Shown: positions 46,576 through 56,957 of the stretch, piece after piece
Layout of the letters: the number at the start of each line of letters is the position of its first letter
Position numbering within the stretch: position 1 is the first letter of the stretch
Source: Rhipidocladum racemiflorum
Lineage: Eukaryota > Streptophyta > Magnoliopsida > Poales > Poaceae
DNA length: 64,000 nucleotides
NCBI GenBank assembly: GCA_036346355.1
Contig: CM070580.1
Location: 60,652,854 to 60,716,853, forward strand
Direction: 5' to 3'
Position numbers and translations under genes: made by a program
Notes under the pieces: model-generated
Database searches by the model: none
The model's input: only the letters and a program-made list of their open reading frames with translations
Told to the model about the DNA's origin: nothing

Positions 46576-48960
46576 TTAGTTAGGCTTACAAGGTCCGTAC
46601 TCTACAAGGGCACGCGCGATGGTTTTTGTAAATAAGACACTTACAGAGTCCAAAGAACCCACCAAGGACGCAATGGAGGGCGCCTGTCTGCAGTATAGAT
46701 CATACATGACGTGCCATTCGATAAAAAATTCACCGTCACCGTGATAAAAATCTTGATCCTTGTACTTGACAGCAAACAACTGTAGACCATGCTTGGTCGC
46801 TTCCAAGTACCATTCATGGAATTGCCGCATCTTTGTCGTTAGCTGGAGCAGCTCCTCACGCCTGACCAATGATTCACCCAATGTAAATGGCCATCTTACT
46901 TGGGCATACTCAATCTCTGCTGAGCCTAATATTTGATTTGGGTCAAGGCCAGTTTCATCAAAGAATTGTAGCATCGCCTTAGCCTTCTCCTTCTCCTTCT
47001 CCTCAGCTGCCCACTCCTTGTGGCATTCCTTTCGCAATGTGCGCTCGTAGTTTGATTGGCGAGGCATTTCTTTTTTATCCTTCAAATTTGTAATAGTCCT
47101 CAAGCCTTTGTGAAATTCTTTCGTGCCAGGTTGAACCTTCTTCTTTGGTGACTTGGGTCTAAAAAATTCAGTTACCTCACCTTGTACAATCTTATTGGTC
47201 TCCTCGTCGGTCATATCGTACGCCAGCTTCGAAAGTGGACGCAACTTCTTGGATTGGGTGGAGGACGTCTTCTTGGGAGCTGCTGGCTGAGCTGGCTTGT
47301 TTCCTTTGGTCGGCGCCTTCTTGGGAGGAGACGGTCTTCTTGTGGGTCTTAAGTGCACGGGAGGTGGTGTAGAAGTTGGCGCATTCTTGGGAGGAGACGG
47401 GCTTCTCGTAGGGCATATGTGCGCGGGAGGTGGTGTAGGAGTCGGCGCCTTCTTGGGAGGAGATGGGCTTCTCGTAGGGCTTATGTGCGCGGCAGGTGGT
47501 GTAGGAGTCGGGCTTCTTCTTGGGCTTGGGTGTGCGGGAAGTGGTGTAGGAGTCGGGCTTCTTCTTGGGCTTGGGTGTGCGGGAAGTGGTGTAGGAGTCG
47601 GGCTTCTTCGCAGAGAGGACACATCCATGTTATCTCGAAAAATTATGTGCCGTTTGCGCCATAGGATGAAAGTGTGTACCGCCTCTCCTAGCTTCGTACT
47701 CCCGTCACCTCCGGGAATTTCGAGCTCAAGGTCCTCGTACCCTGGGCAAACCTCCTCCACCGAGACCTTGGAGTAGTTTGACGGTATCTGTTGGCCATGG
47801 ATGAGCTGCCCCGGCTCCACTGGGTGAACCATGCCATGCGCCGCCTTCAAGGAGAGGTTTCGCGCCCCGACATGCAGCTCACAAGGTGTCTGCTGCCTGA
47901 TGTCATCTACGGGGTACCTGTCCAAGTCCGCTTCGGGCAGCCCACCGGAAGCGCAGCTGCTCCGCTGCCCGGTGGGGCTGATGATGTTAGGATTCCTGGG
48001 AGGTTCCTGGCACGTCTCCCGTTGTTGGCTCTGGGCTAATTGTTCCTCTATTTGAGTCATGCGTTCTTCAAGCGCACTAAGTTGTTCTGCATGTCGAGCC
48101 TTGCTTCTCATTCGACTCCTATAGGTCTCGGCGTCCTGAGCGAAACCAACCTTCCAAGGGACGACGCCAACGCCTCGTGTACGTCCAGGGTGCTCTGGGT
48201 TTTGTAGAGCCCTTGTTAGCTCGTCATTCTCCCTGTTTGGCACGAAGCTACCTTGGGAAGTCTCCTCGATGGACTGCACAAGCCTTCTGGCCACATCTCT
48301 CAAAGACCTCCCCAAACACCGCATTGCCGTTATCATCGAGGCCACCACTGTGAGCATAGAACCAATGCTTTGCTCTGTCAGGCCATTCCATTGTTGCGAG
48401 TGTGACACCCTTTGCTAGCAGGTCATGCTCCCTCTTCTCCCATTTGGGTATTGCTTGGCGGTAACCACCAGGGCCGAGTCGGTGGTGGTAATTCTTCTTC
48501 TGTGCATTCAGCTTGTTCTTCTCACTCAAACTTTGACCTTCCTCCGAAGTCTTGTAGTTCACAAACGCTTCCCAGTGATCTTGCAACTTCGGGAACTTGT
48601 TGAAGTCGGGCGTTCGATTCTCCTTGATATACTCTATGTTCAACTTCTTTTTATAAGTTTGGAATGCGATGGCCATCTTCTTGAGAGTGTAACTCTTCAC
48701 CTTCTCTTCGGTCCCTTGGGGGAAGGTGAATGTCTCTCTGACATCGTTCCAAAGCATGTTTTTCGTATCTTCAGGAACCCGATCCCATTTTGCTATGCTA
48801 ATGGGCACGTGGTCCCTAACGTGGACGCCGCATGCCGAATTGAACGGCCCAATCACCGTCAAGGGTTTCTGAGGTTGGCCGTTCTCGTTGACTTCGGTGA
48901 CAACATATCTTGCCTTCGGCTTCTTGGTTGGACCTCATTTGTTGTGATTGCACGCTTGGT
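46576..48960 (-). pseudogene. CACTA#2 TnpA-like Transposase_24 protein
   Basis: The N-terminal frame (about 48960-48410) holds the Transposase_24 (PF03004) domain: HVPISIAKWDRVPEDTKNML, GTEEKVKSYTLKKMAIAFQ, HHRLGPGGYRQAIPKWEKRE and HWFYAHSGGLD. A frameshift around 48300 leads to the 610-codon frame ending at 46576, which has a coiled coil (LSALEERMTQIEEQLAQSQQ), a segment with YPVDDIRQQTPCELHV and YEDLELEIPGGDG known from these proteins (DUF8039-like, from memory), a Pro/Ser/Thr repeat tract and a conserved tail before the Ulp1 exons. TnpA-type proteins bind subterminal motifs and act with TnpD in excision. Confidence 0.85.
47300..47620 (-). repeat. Coding tandem repeat, Pro-rich, in the CACTA#2 TnpA-like gene
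   Basis: Two interleaved repeat types encode RRSPTPTPLPAHPSP and RSPSPPKKAPTPTPPPAHI, three to four copies each. Adjacent 48-bp units near 47510-47605 are almost identical, so expansion is recent. The tract lies between the conserved middle segment and the Lys-rich part and is probably a flexible linker. Confidence 0.85.
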
Positions 48961-49034
48961 TGATCGGTGCGAAAGCATGGTACAATCATGAGCGGGTCAA
49001 AATGTTGGCTTAGCATGATAGTGAAATCGACAAT

Positions 49035-49870
49035 CATTAACGTGATTGATTGTTACCTCCGTGGCCTCATCGTGCTCTGCGGCCTCATAACCACCATCTC
49101 CCGCAATCAAATTTGTCATAAATTCTTCTGATCAAATCCTTCGCCGTCCATCGTTGTTTCTTAGGCTAGAAGAAGGTATCTGAAAAGTAACGGCGTGGAA
49201 GCCGGCGAGGAACAAATGTTGATTAGACCAACTCCATACTCATGTGCGTAGGGTAGATATATCCTTGACTTATATGTCAATGTACTCCAAATGACAACTA
49301 GCTAGGGCTTGTTTTTCTTTGTACGTATTGCTAGTTGTATGATGAAGTATGTGATCCATATAAGAGCAAGCGGCACGAGTTGAGTGGTTCCCTCTTTAGA
49401 TATTTTTGTCTCACTAATACTCTATGTTAACTCTTGTTTTACAAAATATGAGTTAGGGATTACAGGTAAATGAACAATTAAGTAGTATCAAACCAAGCGT
49501 ATGTGTAACATGAATACCCCACTATAAAAGACAAGTTTGCTTGGATTAGCCATGACATTATGTAGTTTGTGTTCCATTTATAAAGGAGAACACGTAACAG
49601 ATGCACCATGCAAAATTGATAGCATCTCTCAATAAACTCAATATCATGTACAATAGAAAACGGAATTGTAGCTTGTGCTTCATTTATAAAATTGATAGCA
49701 TCCAATCCGTGCTCTATCTCAACAAGCTCTATCTCAACAACTATCAAGTAGCAGAAATGAAAGAACTACCTTATTTGTTTATGCGATTACTATACTAGCA
49801 ACATAGAATTATTTTTGACTCCACATAACCTATCACAGAGACACGGCATTCATTCAATATTCGTGAACAA
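49035..49870. other. CACTA#2 non-coding stretch between the two genes
   Basis: I see no gene. A 41-bp block at about 49235-49275 is an exact copy of 46381-46421 (CATACTCATGTGCGTAGGGT and onward), a fragment of the Ulp1 region repeated 2.85 kb away. Confidence 0.65.
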
Positions 49871-49874
49871 GATC

Positions 49875-50310
49875 ACAACCTCCACGGACGGCGGGTGATC
49901 GGGCGAAGCTACGGACGGCGGCGCGGTCGGGCGAAGCCGAGGGCGGCGCCGTCGGGGCGCCGTCGGCGAGCTCGGACGGGCGGCGCGGTCGGGCGAGCTC
50001 GGAGGGCGGCGTCATCGTCGGAGGGCACGAGCTCGGACGGCGCGCTGGCGGGCGAGCTCCGGAGGGTGGCGTCGTCGGAGGGGCGAGCTCGGACGGCGGC
50101 GTGGTCGGGCGAGCCCGGAGGGCGGCGTCGGAGGGGGCACGAGCTCGGACGGGCGGCGCGGTCGGTGAGCTCCGGACGGCGGCGCTGGCCGGGCGAGCTC
50201 GGAGGGCGGCGTCGTCGGAGGGGGCACGAGCCCGGACGGCGGCGCTGATCGAGGCGAGCTCCGGGACGGCGTCGTCGGAGGGGGGGGCGGCGCGGTCGGA
50301 AATGGGAGTA
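49875..50310. repeat. GC-rich tandem repeat in CACTA#2
   Basis: Degenerate units of about 20-60 bp are built from GGCGAGCTCGGA, GGGCGGCGTCGTCGGAGGG and CACGAGCTCGGACGG. Long ORFs on both strands result from the composition. It stands out sharply from AT-rich surroundings and lies upstream of the TnpA-like gene. Confidence 0.8.
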
Positions 50311-50369
50311 AATCGAGCGGGAGGAGCACCAAAGTGGGGAAGAAATGGCGGCAGCGAGGGTTATAGGGG

Positions 50370-50580
50370 CCCCATCAGTCCTGGTTGGTTTAACCAACCG
50401 GGATTGATATACATATCGATCTGAGTTAGATACACCAGCAGGACCGATCGTTCCACATATGACTCACGAAGGAAAACCTAGGTTGGCTATCGATCTGGGT
50501 GGGTGTATCCAACCGCATCGATTATATCACATCAAGATCTTGGTTAAATACACCAACCGGTACTGATTAGAATTAAATTC
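50370..50580 (+). repeat. Interstitial subterminal-type repeats in CACTA#2
   Basis: TGGTTGGTTTAACCAACCGG and ACACCAACCGGTACTGATTA lie far from either end of the element but have the form of its subterminal repeats. Upstream is TTATAGGGGCC, similar to TTATAGGAGGC next to the right-end repeats (56464). The block looks like a second promoter-side CACTA end inside the element. Confidence 0.65.
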
Positions 50581-51219
50581 AAAATCTCTTTAGAATAAAA
50601 TGAAAGAAAAATCAATTATTGCTTCTTTGCTTAATAAAAAGTAATAAGTTATACTTATTCGGTTATTCCACACTAAAATGATTTTTTTTAAAAAAAAAGA
50701 TTAATAGTCATTTATAAATTCCTTTTGTAGTTTCTACAATTCAACAATAATATTGAAAATCTATATTTTCTTTAGAATATTAGTTTATGAATTATAAATA
50801 TAAAAATAAAATGAAGTAATTTTTTCACTCTTATAATTCCAATTCAAATTTTCACCTTGTTACATGCATATCACAAAGCATGGGAACACAGTAGACTAGA
50901 TTTAACATGAAAAAAGAAAACTAAGCATCCATCAGTGATAGACTATAACTTGTAACAACGGACTATACAACAAGGTTGGACTTATTTGCTAACATACTTT
51001 GTTTTTACAAGCGATCCTTCATTATGATCGCGGTGTACGTAAGGAGATTGCTCTGTATCATTCAGGGCACTAATGTCTACGTCCACTGTGAAAGGAGGCA
51101 GCTCGTCGAACTGATTATACTCTTCTTCGTCCGTGACGCCCTCAACTCCGACAATCCTTCTTTTACAGAAAGAACCACGTGGCGCCTTGGTTGATCGCCA
51201 CTTGCTAGTATTCTCATTC
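50581..51219. other. CACTA#2 AT-rich non-coding stretch
   Basis: No domain is visible between 50581 and about 51219. The right part runs into the C-terminal tail of the TnpD-like gene on the minus strand. Confidence 0.55.
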
Positions 51220-54200
51220 GATTTATGTTTTTGGTAGATTTGTCATGCTGCCTCTTCCTTTTAGTAGGCTTGTCCTTCGCTTTTCGGTTTCTTTGTCCAT
51301 GTCCATCACATAGAATACCTGTGTCACATCATTAGCAAGCACGAACGGTTCGTCCCTATAGGCCACTTGCTTGAGGTCCACGGTTGTCATACCGTACTCA
51401 TCGATCTGCCGCGGCTGCTAGTTTGACCCATTGGCACGAAGCAGAGGGACTTTTAAAGGTCCGTACTCGAGCTTCCAGATCTCCTGTATGAAACCATAGT
51501 AGGTATCCAGCTTTCTATTTTTGTCCAAGGCATCTATACGGACGCCGCTGTTTTGGTTGGTGCTCTTGCTATCCTGGGCTATTGTGTAAAATGTGTACCC
51601 ATTTATCTCATACCCTTGGAATGATACGATTGTCGTGGACGGTCCCCGAGCCAAGAGTTTCAACTGTTCATCATCTGTCTGGTTGCCCAGCAGTTGCTTT
51701 TGTAACCAACCGCCGAAATGATCCATTTGCTCGATTGCGATCCACTTATCGACTTCTCTGGGTATTGGGCACGTAGAGCTCATCTCGTGAGCATACATAT
51801 ACTGAGCCACTACGTTGCTTGTTTCAATCTTGTGAAATGTGCTTGTTTAAATGAAAGTAGATCACCGCTATAGGATTCTTTTCTCCCTAAAGTCCCTTTT
51901 CCCCGGAGCCTCCCCTCATGGCGTGATACAGGAACGCCGATCAGATTCAGATCATCAATGTAATTAACACAAAACTCAATGACCTCCTCTGTGCCAACAC
52001 CCTGCGCAATGCAGCCTTCAAGGCGAGACCGATTCTGAACATACTTCTTTAGGATGCCCATGTACCTCTCGAAAGGGAACATATTGTGGAGGAACACGGT
52101 CCGAGAATTTCTATCTCTTTAACAATGTGGACCATGAGATGGACCATAATATCAAAAAATGATGGAGGAAAGATCATCTCAAGGCTAACCAGACTATTGA
52201 CCATGTCATCATGCAGATTAGATAACTTATTTGGCTCGATGACCTTCTGCGACACCGCGTTGAAGAACGAGCACAACTTTATGATTGTCCCTCGTACCCA
52301 GTCCGGCAGAATACCTCGCACCGCCACCGGGAGCAACTGTGTCATCAACACGTGACAATCATGGGATTTTGTGTGTACAATTTTATTCTCTTTTATGTTT
52401 ATGAGTCTCTTTATGTTCGAGGAGTATCCAGAAGGGACCTTCACACTGTTCAAGAACTTAATCATATTTTTTTTCTCTTCCTTGCTCAGAGTGTAGCTAG
52501 CGGGGTGGAGGTAATGCTGTCCTTCTGCTCTCATTTCCGGATGTAGGTCGTTCCTGATTCCCGGAATTTGTAGGTCCTTCGTGCTTGAAGTGTATCTTTT
52601 GATTTGCCATACATATCTAGGAAGCCTAGCAGGTTCACGCAGACATTCTTTGTGATATGCATTAAGTCTAGTGAGTGACGGACCTCTAAGTCTTTCCAAA
52701 GAAGGTAAGTCCCAAAATATTGACTTCTTCTTCCAAATGGCCTTCGTGTGACCTTGTTCTCTCGGGACAGGTTTGCTACCTGCACCTTTTCCAAATACTA
52801 CTTTCAGATCCTTCACCAAAGAAAATACAAGAGCCCCACTGCGATGCAGGGGTTTCTTACGTTTCTCTTCTGTCCCATCAAAATTCTCACCCTTCCTCCT
52901 TAACGGGTCCTTCGGATGGAGGAATCTGCGGTGGCCCATGTACACAACCTTTCGAGAGTTTTTTAGGTACTTGCTGTCCGTTTCCTCTAAGCAGTGGATG
53001 CAGGCTTTATATCCTTTGATAGACAGGCCCGAAAGGTTGCCAAGTGCAGGCCAGTCGTTGATGGTTACGAATAGCAATGCACGCAAAATGAAGTGCTCTC
53101 TCTTGTACTCATCCCATACACGTGCACCATCGTTCCACAATGTTAGCAGATCTTCAACCAACGGTTTGAGGTACACATCGATGTCGTTTCCAGGTTGCTT
53201 CGGGCCTTCGATAAGCAACGGCATCATAATGTATTTCCGCTTCATACACAACCAAGGAGGAAGGTTGTAGATACATAGGGTCACAGGCCAAGTACTGTGA
53301 CTGCTGCTCATCTCGCCATACGGGTTCATCCCATCTGTACTCAACCCAAACCTTATGTTCCTTGCATCCTCAAAGAAAGTCCGGTATGTTCTATTGACTT
53401 TCCTCCACCGGGAGCCATCGCCAGGTGTCTTCGCCTTCCGTCGTCCTGACGGTCTTCTTTGTGCCAGCGCATCATCTGGGCATGCACTTTGTTCGCAAAT
53501 AAACGCTTCAACCGGGGTATTATAGGGAAATACCACATCGCCTTAGCAGGGGGCCTCTTCTTCTTACACTGCCCCTCTACCTCACCTGGGTCATCATGCC
53601 TGGTCTTATACCGAGAAGTTTTGCACACCGGACAAGCATCCAAATCCTCGTACTCATTGCGATAAAGGATACAATCGTTACGACATGCATGTATCTTCTG
53701 TACCTCCAACCCCAAAGGGCAGATAACTTGTTTGGCATCGTACGTAGTTTCGGGCAGTGTGTTCCCCTCTGGAAGTAACTTTTTCATGAGGCATAACAAC
53801 TCGTCGAATCCCTTATCAGACAATCCATTGGTCGCCTTCCATTGCATCAGTTCTAGTGTAGTACGCAACTTTGTATGGCCCTGTTGGCAGTTTGGATACA
53901 ACAATGTTTTGTGGTCCTCCCATAGGCGCTGAAATTTTCCGTAATGTCTTTCATCGATGTATTCTCCCTCTCCATCAAGCAGCATCTGGTCTAGGTCATC
54001 ATTGCCAAACTCCCCAAATGTATCTTCGTTAGAGCCGGGTTGGCCAGCGTCTAAGATATTGTTCTCCGCCTCTTCTTGTTCACCTTCTTCTTGTATAATC
54101 TCTTCTTCACCGTGCTTGGTCCAACAGGTATAATTTGACATGAAACCTCTTGCGAGCAAATGGAAGTGAATGTGACTGGAGTTTGACCACTCCTTCTCAT

Positions 54201-54330
54201 TCTTGCAGTCTATGCATGGACAACATATGTAGCCTGACGTCGTGTATTCATCGGCTGCACGAAGAAAATCTTGCAAACCCTGCAAGAACTCCGGGGAGCG
54301 TCGGTCCATGTACATCCATCGCCGGTCCAT
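51220..54330 (-). pseudogene. CACTA#2 TnpD-like transposase
   Basis: The start MDRRWMYMDRRSPEFL (54330) opens a transposase-associated domain with a Cys cluster (GYICCPCIDCKN). The TNP2 domain (PF02992) follows: YFPIIPRLKRLFANK, RFGLSTDGMNPYGEMSSSHS, WPVTLCIYNLPPWLCMKRK, GPKQPGNDIDVYLKPLVEDL and HSLDLMHITKNVCVNLLGFL. Then DUF4218 (LHDDMVNSLVSLEMIFPPSF, FPFERYMGILKKYV) and DUF4216 (QGYEINGYTFYTIAQDSKST; the tail DEPFVLANDVTQVFYVMDMD lies past a stop at 51418-51420). Frameshifts near 53400, 52690, 52570 and 52090 break it. TnpD is the catalytic subunit. Confidence 0.92.
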
Positions 54331-54339
54331 CTACATTAT

Positions 54340-56090
54340 ATTCGATCAAGGTAACTTTTAACTCATTTTTCGATAATGAATTATTGAACATTTCCCAAAA
54401 TCCAAATCAAGACAACTATATTTTTAAAATGGCTTTATTTCATTAAATATTTTTAAAGGCACTATATTTCATTACATATTTTCCCATAAAATGATTATTT
54501 ACTCCGGTATTCATACAGACAAGTTTCACGATGACTTTGCTCAAATTTTTAAAACTTTTTGAAAACTTTTTCGCAAAATTTTTGAAAAGTTTTCTCTAAT
54601 ATTTAACTCATTTTATATTTTCTATAAAGCCATTTATATTGCTGATATTATTTTTAATTCGCAAATGAATTTAAATTTCTTCTTTTTCCACATAACATGC
54701 AACATTCTTAATTTCCCCAACTATACATGCACCATTCTTAATTTCCCCAACTATACATGCACCATTCTTAATCTCACTACAGATCAAATGATCTTGGTGC
54801 AGCAGAGAGTGGGAGGTGGAAGACGTGTATATTGCGACATAGTCGGTTGAAGGCACAAGCCGGCATCGATAGTCTCACATCGCACTGCCGGTTCGCCACA
54901 CATACAATTCGAGCTAAATAATAATGCAAGCAAAATATAAACTTACACAAGTTTTTTCAACCTACAAAAAAACTTGGTCAATCATAGTCTAGATTCAAAA
55001 TTGTGAACAAATTTAACGACATCTTTGCTCAAATTTTGAAAACTTTTGTCAAATGCACTATTCTTAATTTCCCCAACTACGTGCAACCAATTTTATGAAA
55101 ACTTTTCTCAAATGCACCATTTTTAATTTCCCCAACTACGTGCAACCTAATTTGAGCTAGATCGATGGAACTAAAACATAAAATTGAGCTAGATCCAAAC
55201 CTTAAATGCGAGCTATATTATAATCCAAGCAAATTATAAGCTTACACAATAAGTTTTGTATCTTACTTCAATTGATCGAGCTTGATTTATACATTTATAA
55301 TCCTTCAACGATTAATGGAAAAGATCAAATTTTCTTCATAATTTAAGCAAAGAAGAGGCCCCATTTAACACCAAGTGTAGTGAGGAATGATATTACTAAC
55401 CTTAGGTATGTTGGTTAAGTAGTAAAATGACAAAAAAATCGAATTTTTGGCAGCACCTCCCCTCCTTCGAGCTCCTTGGCGATGAACTCCTGTTCATCTC
55501 TCGCGATCAAATGACTCGATGCCGCAGAGAGCGGGAGGACGAAGAGTTTAAATTGGTTGGACACTAGTCGGTTCAAAGCACAAACCGGTACTAATATCCA
55601 CCTGCAACCGTAGCTACTAGATAGTACCGGTTCGAATACAAACGATCGATGTGACTATCGATGCCGGTTGGTACCTTTAACTAACGATCTTGATGACCCG
55701 AGATAAATGTACACATATGATTTTCATGCATATAATATAAATATTTATAAAGATATTCATCTCGAATCATACTTTCATAATTTTTCTTCCGATTTTCTCC
55801 TGATTTTCACTGTCCAATCGAATGTTTCTCGAAGCCATTGTTTTGAGCGACAATGCATTGTGCCGTAATTTTTCAACGTTTTTTATGTTTTATAATTTTT
55901 TTAATATTTCAATTTAACGGTAAAGCGGCGGAGCTTCAAGAAGGGGGAGGTAAAACATTATATATTATATTAATAATTCATTACATAAAACATTACATAT
56001 CATATTAATAATTCATAATATAAAACATTACATATTATATTAATTAATTACAATATATATAATATCCATAGCGGCGCACGGTGGTGGGTG
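54340..56090. other. CACTA#2 upstream region, AT-rich
   Basis: There is no gene on either strand. Direct repeats of about 31 bp occur at 54695-54775 (CATTCTTAATTTCCCCAACT three times) and relatives at 55055-55150. Two blocks (54783-54900 and 55500-55690) resemble decayed subterminal sequence, with AGTCGGTT...AAGC...ACCGGTACT patterns. An 80-bp run near 55955-56050 is a short repeat of AAAACATTACATATTATATT. Confidence 0.6.
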
Positions 56091-56096
56091 GCGCGA

Positions 56097-56402
56097 TCAC
56101 CCATACCACCACTCGCCGTAAATGCTGCCGGGGCTGTCGTCGCCGGAGTCGTCGTCAGGTGGGGGGCGGTCGTCGTCGTCGTCGTGGATGACGTCTTCAT
56201 CATCGTCATCCTCGTCCGACGACGTCGCGCTCCTCGAGCGAACCCAACCCTCCTCCTCCTCCTCCTCCCGCTCCTCCTCCTCCTCCTCCTCCTCATGGTC
56301 CTCCTCCTCCTCCTCATCCTCCTCCTCCTCCCGCTCCTCCTCGTCCTTCTCCCGAGGTGGTGATGATGGCGCGCCAGAGGGAGAAGAAGGAGAAGCTGCC
56401 AT
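56097..56402 (-). CDS. Small acidic ORF near the CACTA#2 promoter end
   Basis: A 101-codon ORF begins in a strong plant start context (ACTATGGCAGC) about 555 bp inside the right terminus, the promoter end for the minus-strand genes. It encodes MAASPSSPSGAPSSPPREKD, then a long Glu/Asp run with a few Arg and His, then SATSSDEDDDDEDVI, a second Asp cluster and GSIYGEWWYG before the stop. No known domain is recognised. The poly-Glu tract comes from a CTC/GAG repeat (56250-56345). It may be a real first exon of an element-encoded protein or a low-complexity ORF. Confidence 0.45.
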   Translation of the reverse strand: MAASPSSPSGAPSSPPREKDEEEREEEEDEEEEEDHEEEEEEEEREEEEEEGWVRSRSATSSDEDDDDEDVIHDDDDDRPPPDDDSGDDSPGSIYGEWWYG

Positions 56403-56559
56403 AGTTAAAAAATGGGCTTACTACTGATCATCAGTACGTCTCCCTTTACAGTCGCTGACGGTTTTATAGGAGGCTGGATCGGAAAACAAGAATCCGGATG
56501 AACACGAATTAAGAGTTTCATCGTAAAGGCGCGCGGGGGATTGATCGGCGCGGGAGATG

Positions 56560-56957
56560 AAGCGCATTAGTACCGGTCAAATACAACAACCGGTGCTGAT
56601 GCTCCATATCAGTACCGGTTGGTTACACCAACCCGTACTAAGCAGCACAGGAGCCGAGGAGGCTGCTTAGTACTGGTTGGTTTAACCAACCGGTACTGAT
56701 AACACGAACATCAGTACCGGTTGGTTACATCAACCGGTGCTAAGAACCATCCACGGCTCTGTCTTTGCTTAAATGCGGGTTGGTGTAACCAACCGAGATC
56801 GATGTGAGAGCATCAGTACCGGTTGGTAGTTACAACCGGTACTGATGATCCCCCCGGACCTGTAGACCGTTGAACCGGGACTGATGTAAATGTTAGTCCC
56901 GGTTCATGCATAACCGGTACTATTGGGCCGGTATGGAAGGCCGGATCTGTAGTAGTG
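56560..56957 (+). repeat. CACTA#2 right terminal and subterminal repeats
   Basis: At least ten copies of ACCGGT-type half-sites occur in palindromic pairs separated by short spacers, for example GTACCGGTTGGTTACACCAA and its relatives, ending in TGTAGTAGTG at 56957. This is the promoter-side end, upstream of the minus-strand genes. Confidence 0.88.

Larger units (their letters stand above)
44997..56957 (-). mobile_element. CACTA#2: complete 11,961-bp CACTA (En/Spm) element
   Basis: The ends are CACTACTACGGAAAGGGCC at 44997 and the inverse CACTACTACAGATCCGG ending at 56957, flanked by the 3-bp duplication ACA (44994-44996 and 56958-56960) inside the A4 LTR. Genes read on the minus strand: a small acidic ORF (56402-56097), a TnpD-like transposase (54330-51220), and a Transposase_24 plus Ulp1-protease gene (about 48960-45468). 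Subterminal repeats built on ACCGGTTGGT flank both ends. All major genes are broken, but the ends look intact, so it might be moved in trans. Confidence 0.95.

Noticed and set aside
49895..50424. Overlapping ORFs on both strands in a GC-rich block
   Set aside because: Composition-driven; the block is a degenerate tandem repeat without codon signal.
56088..56427. Leu-rich and Ser-rich ORFs on the plus strand
   Set aside because: They are the reverse of a CTC/GAG repeat; the minus-strand acidic ORF has the better start and position.
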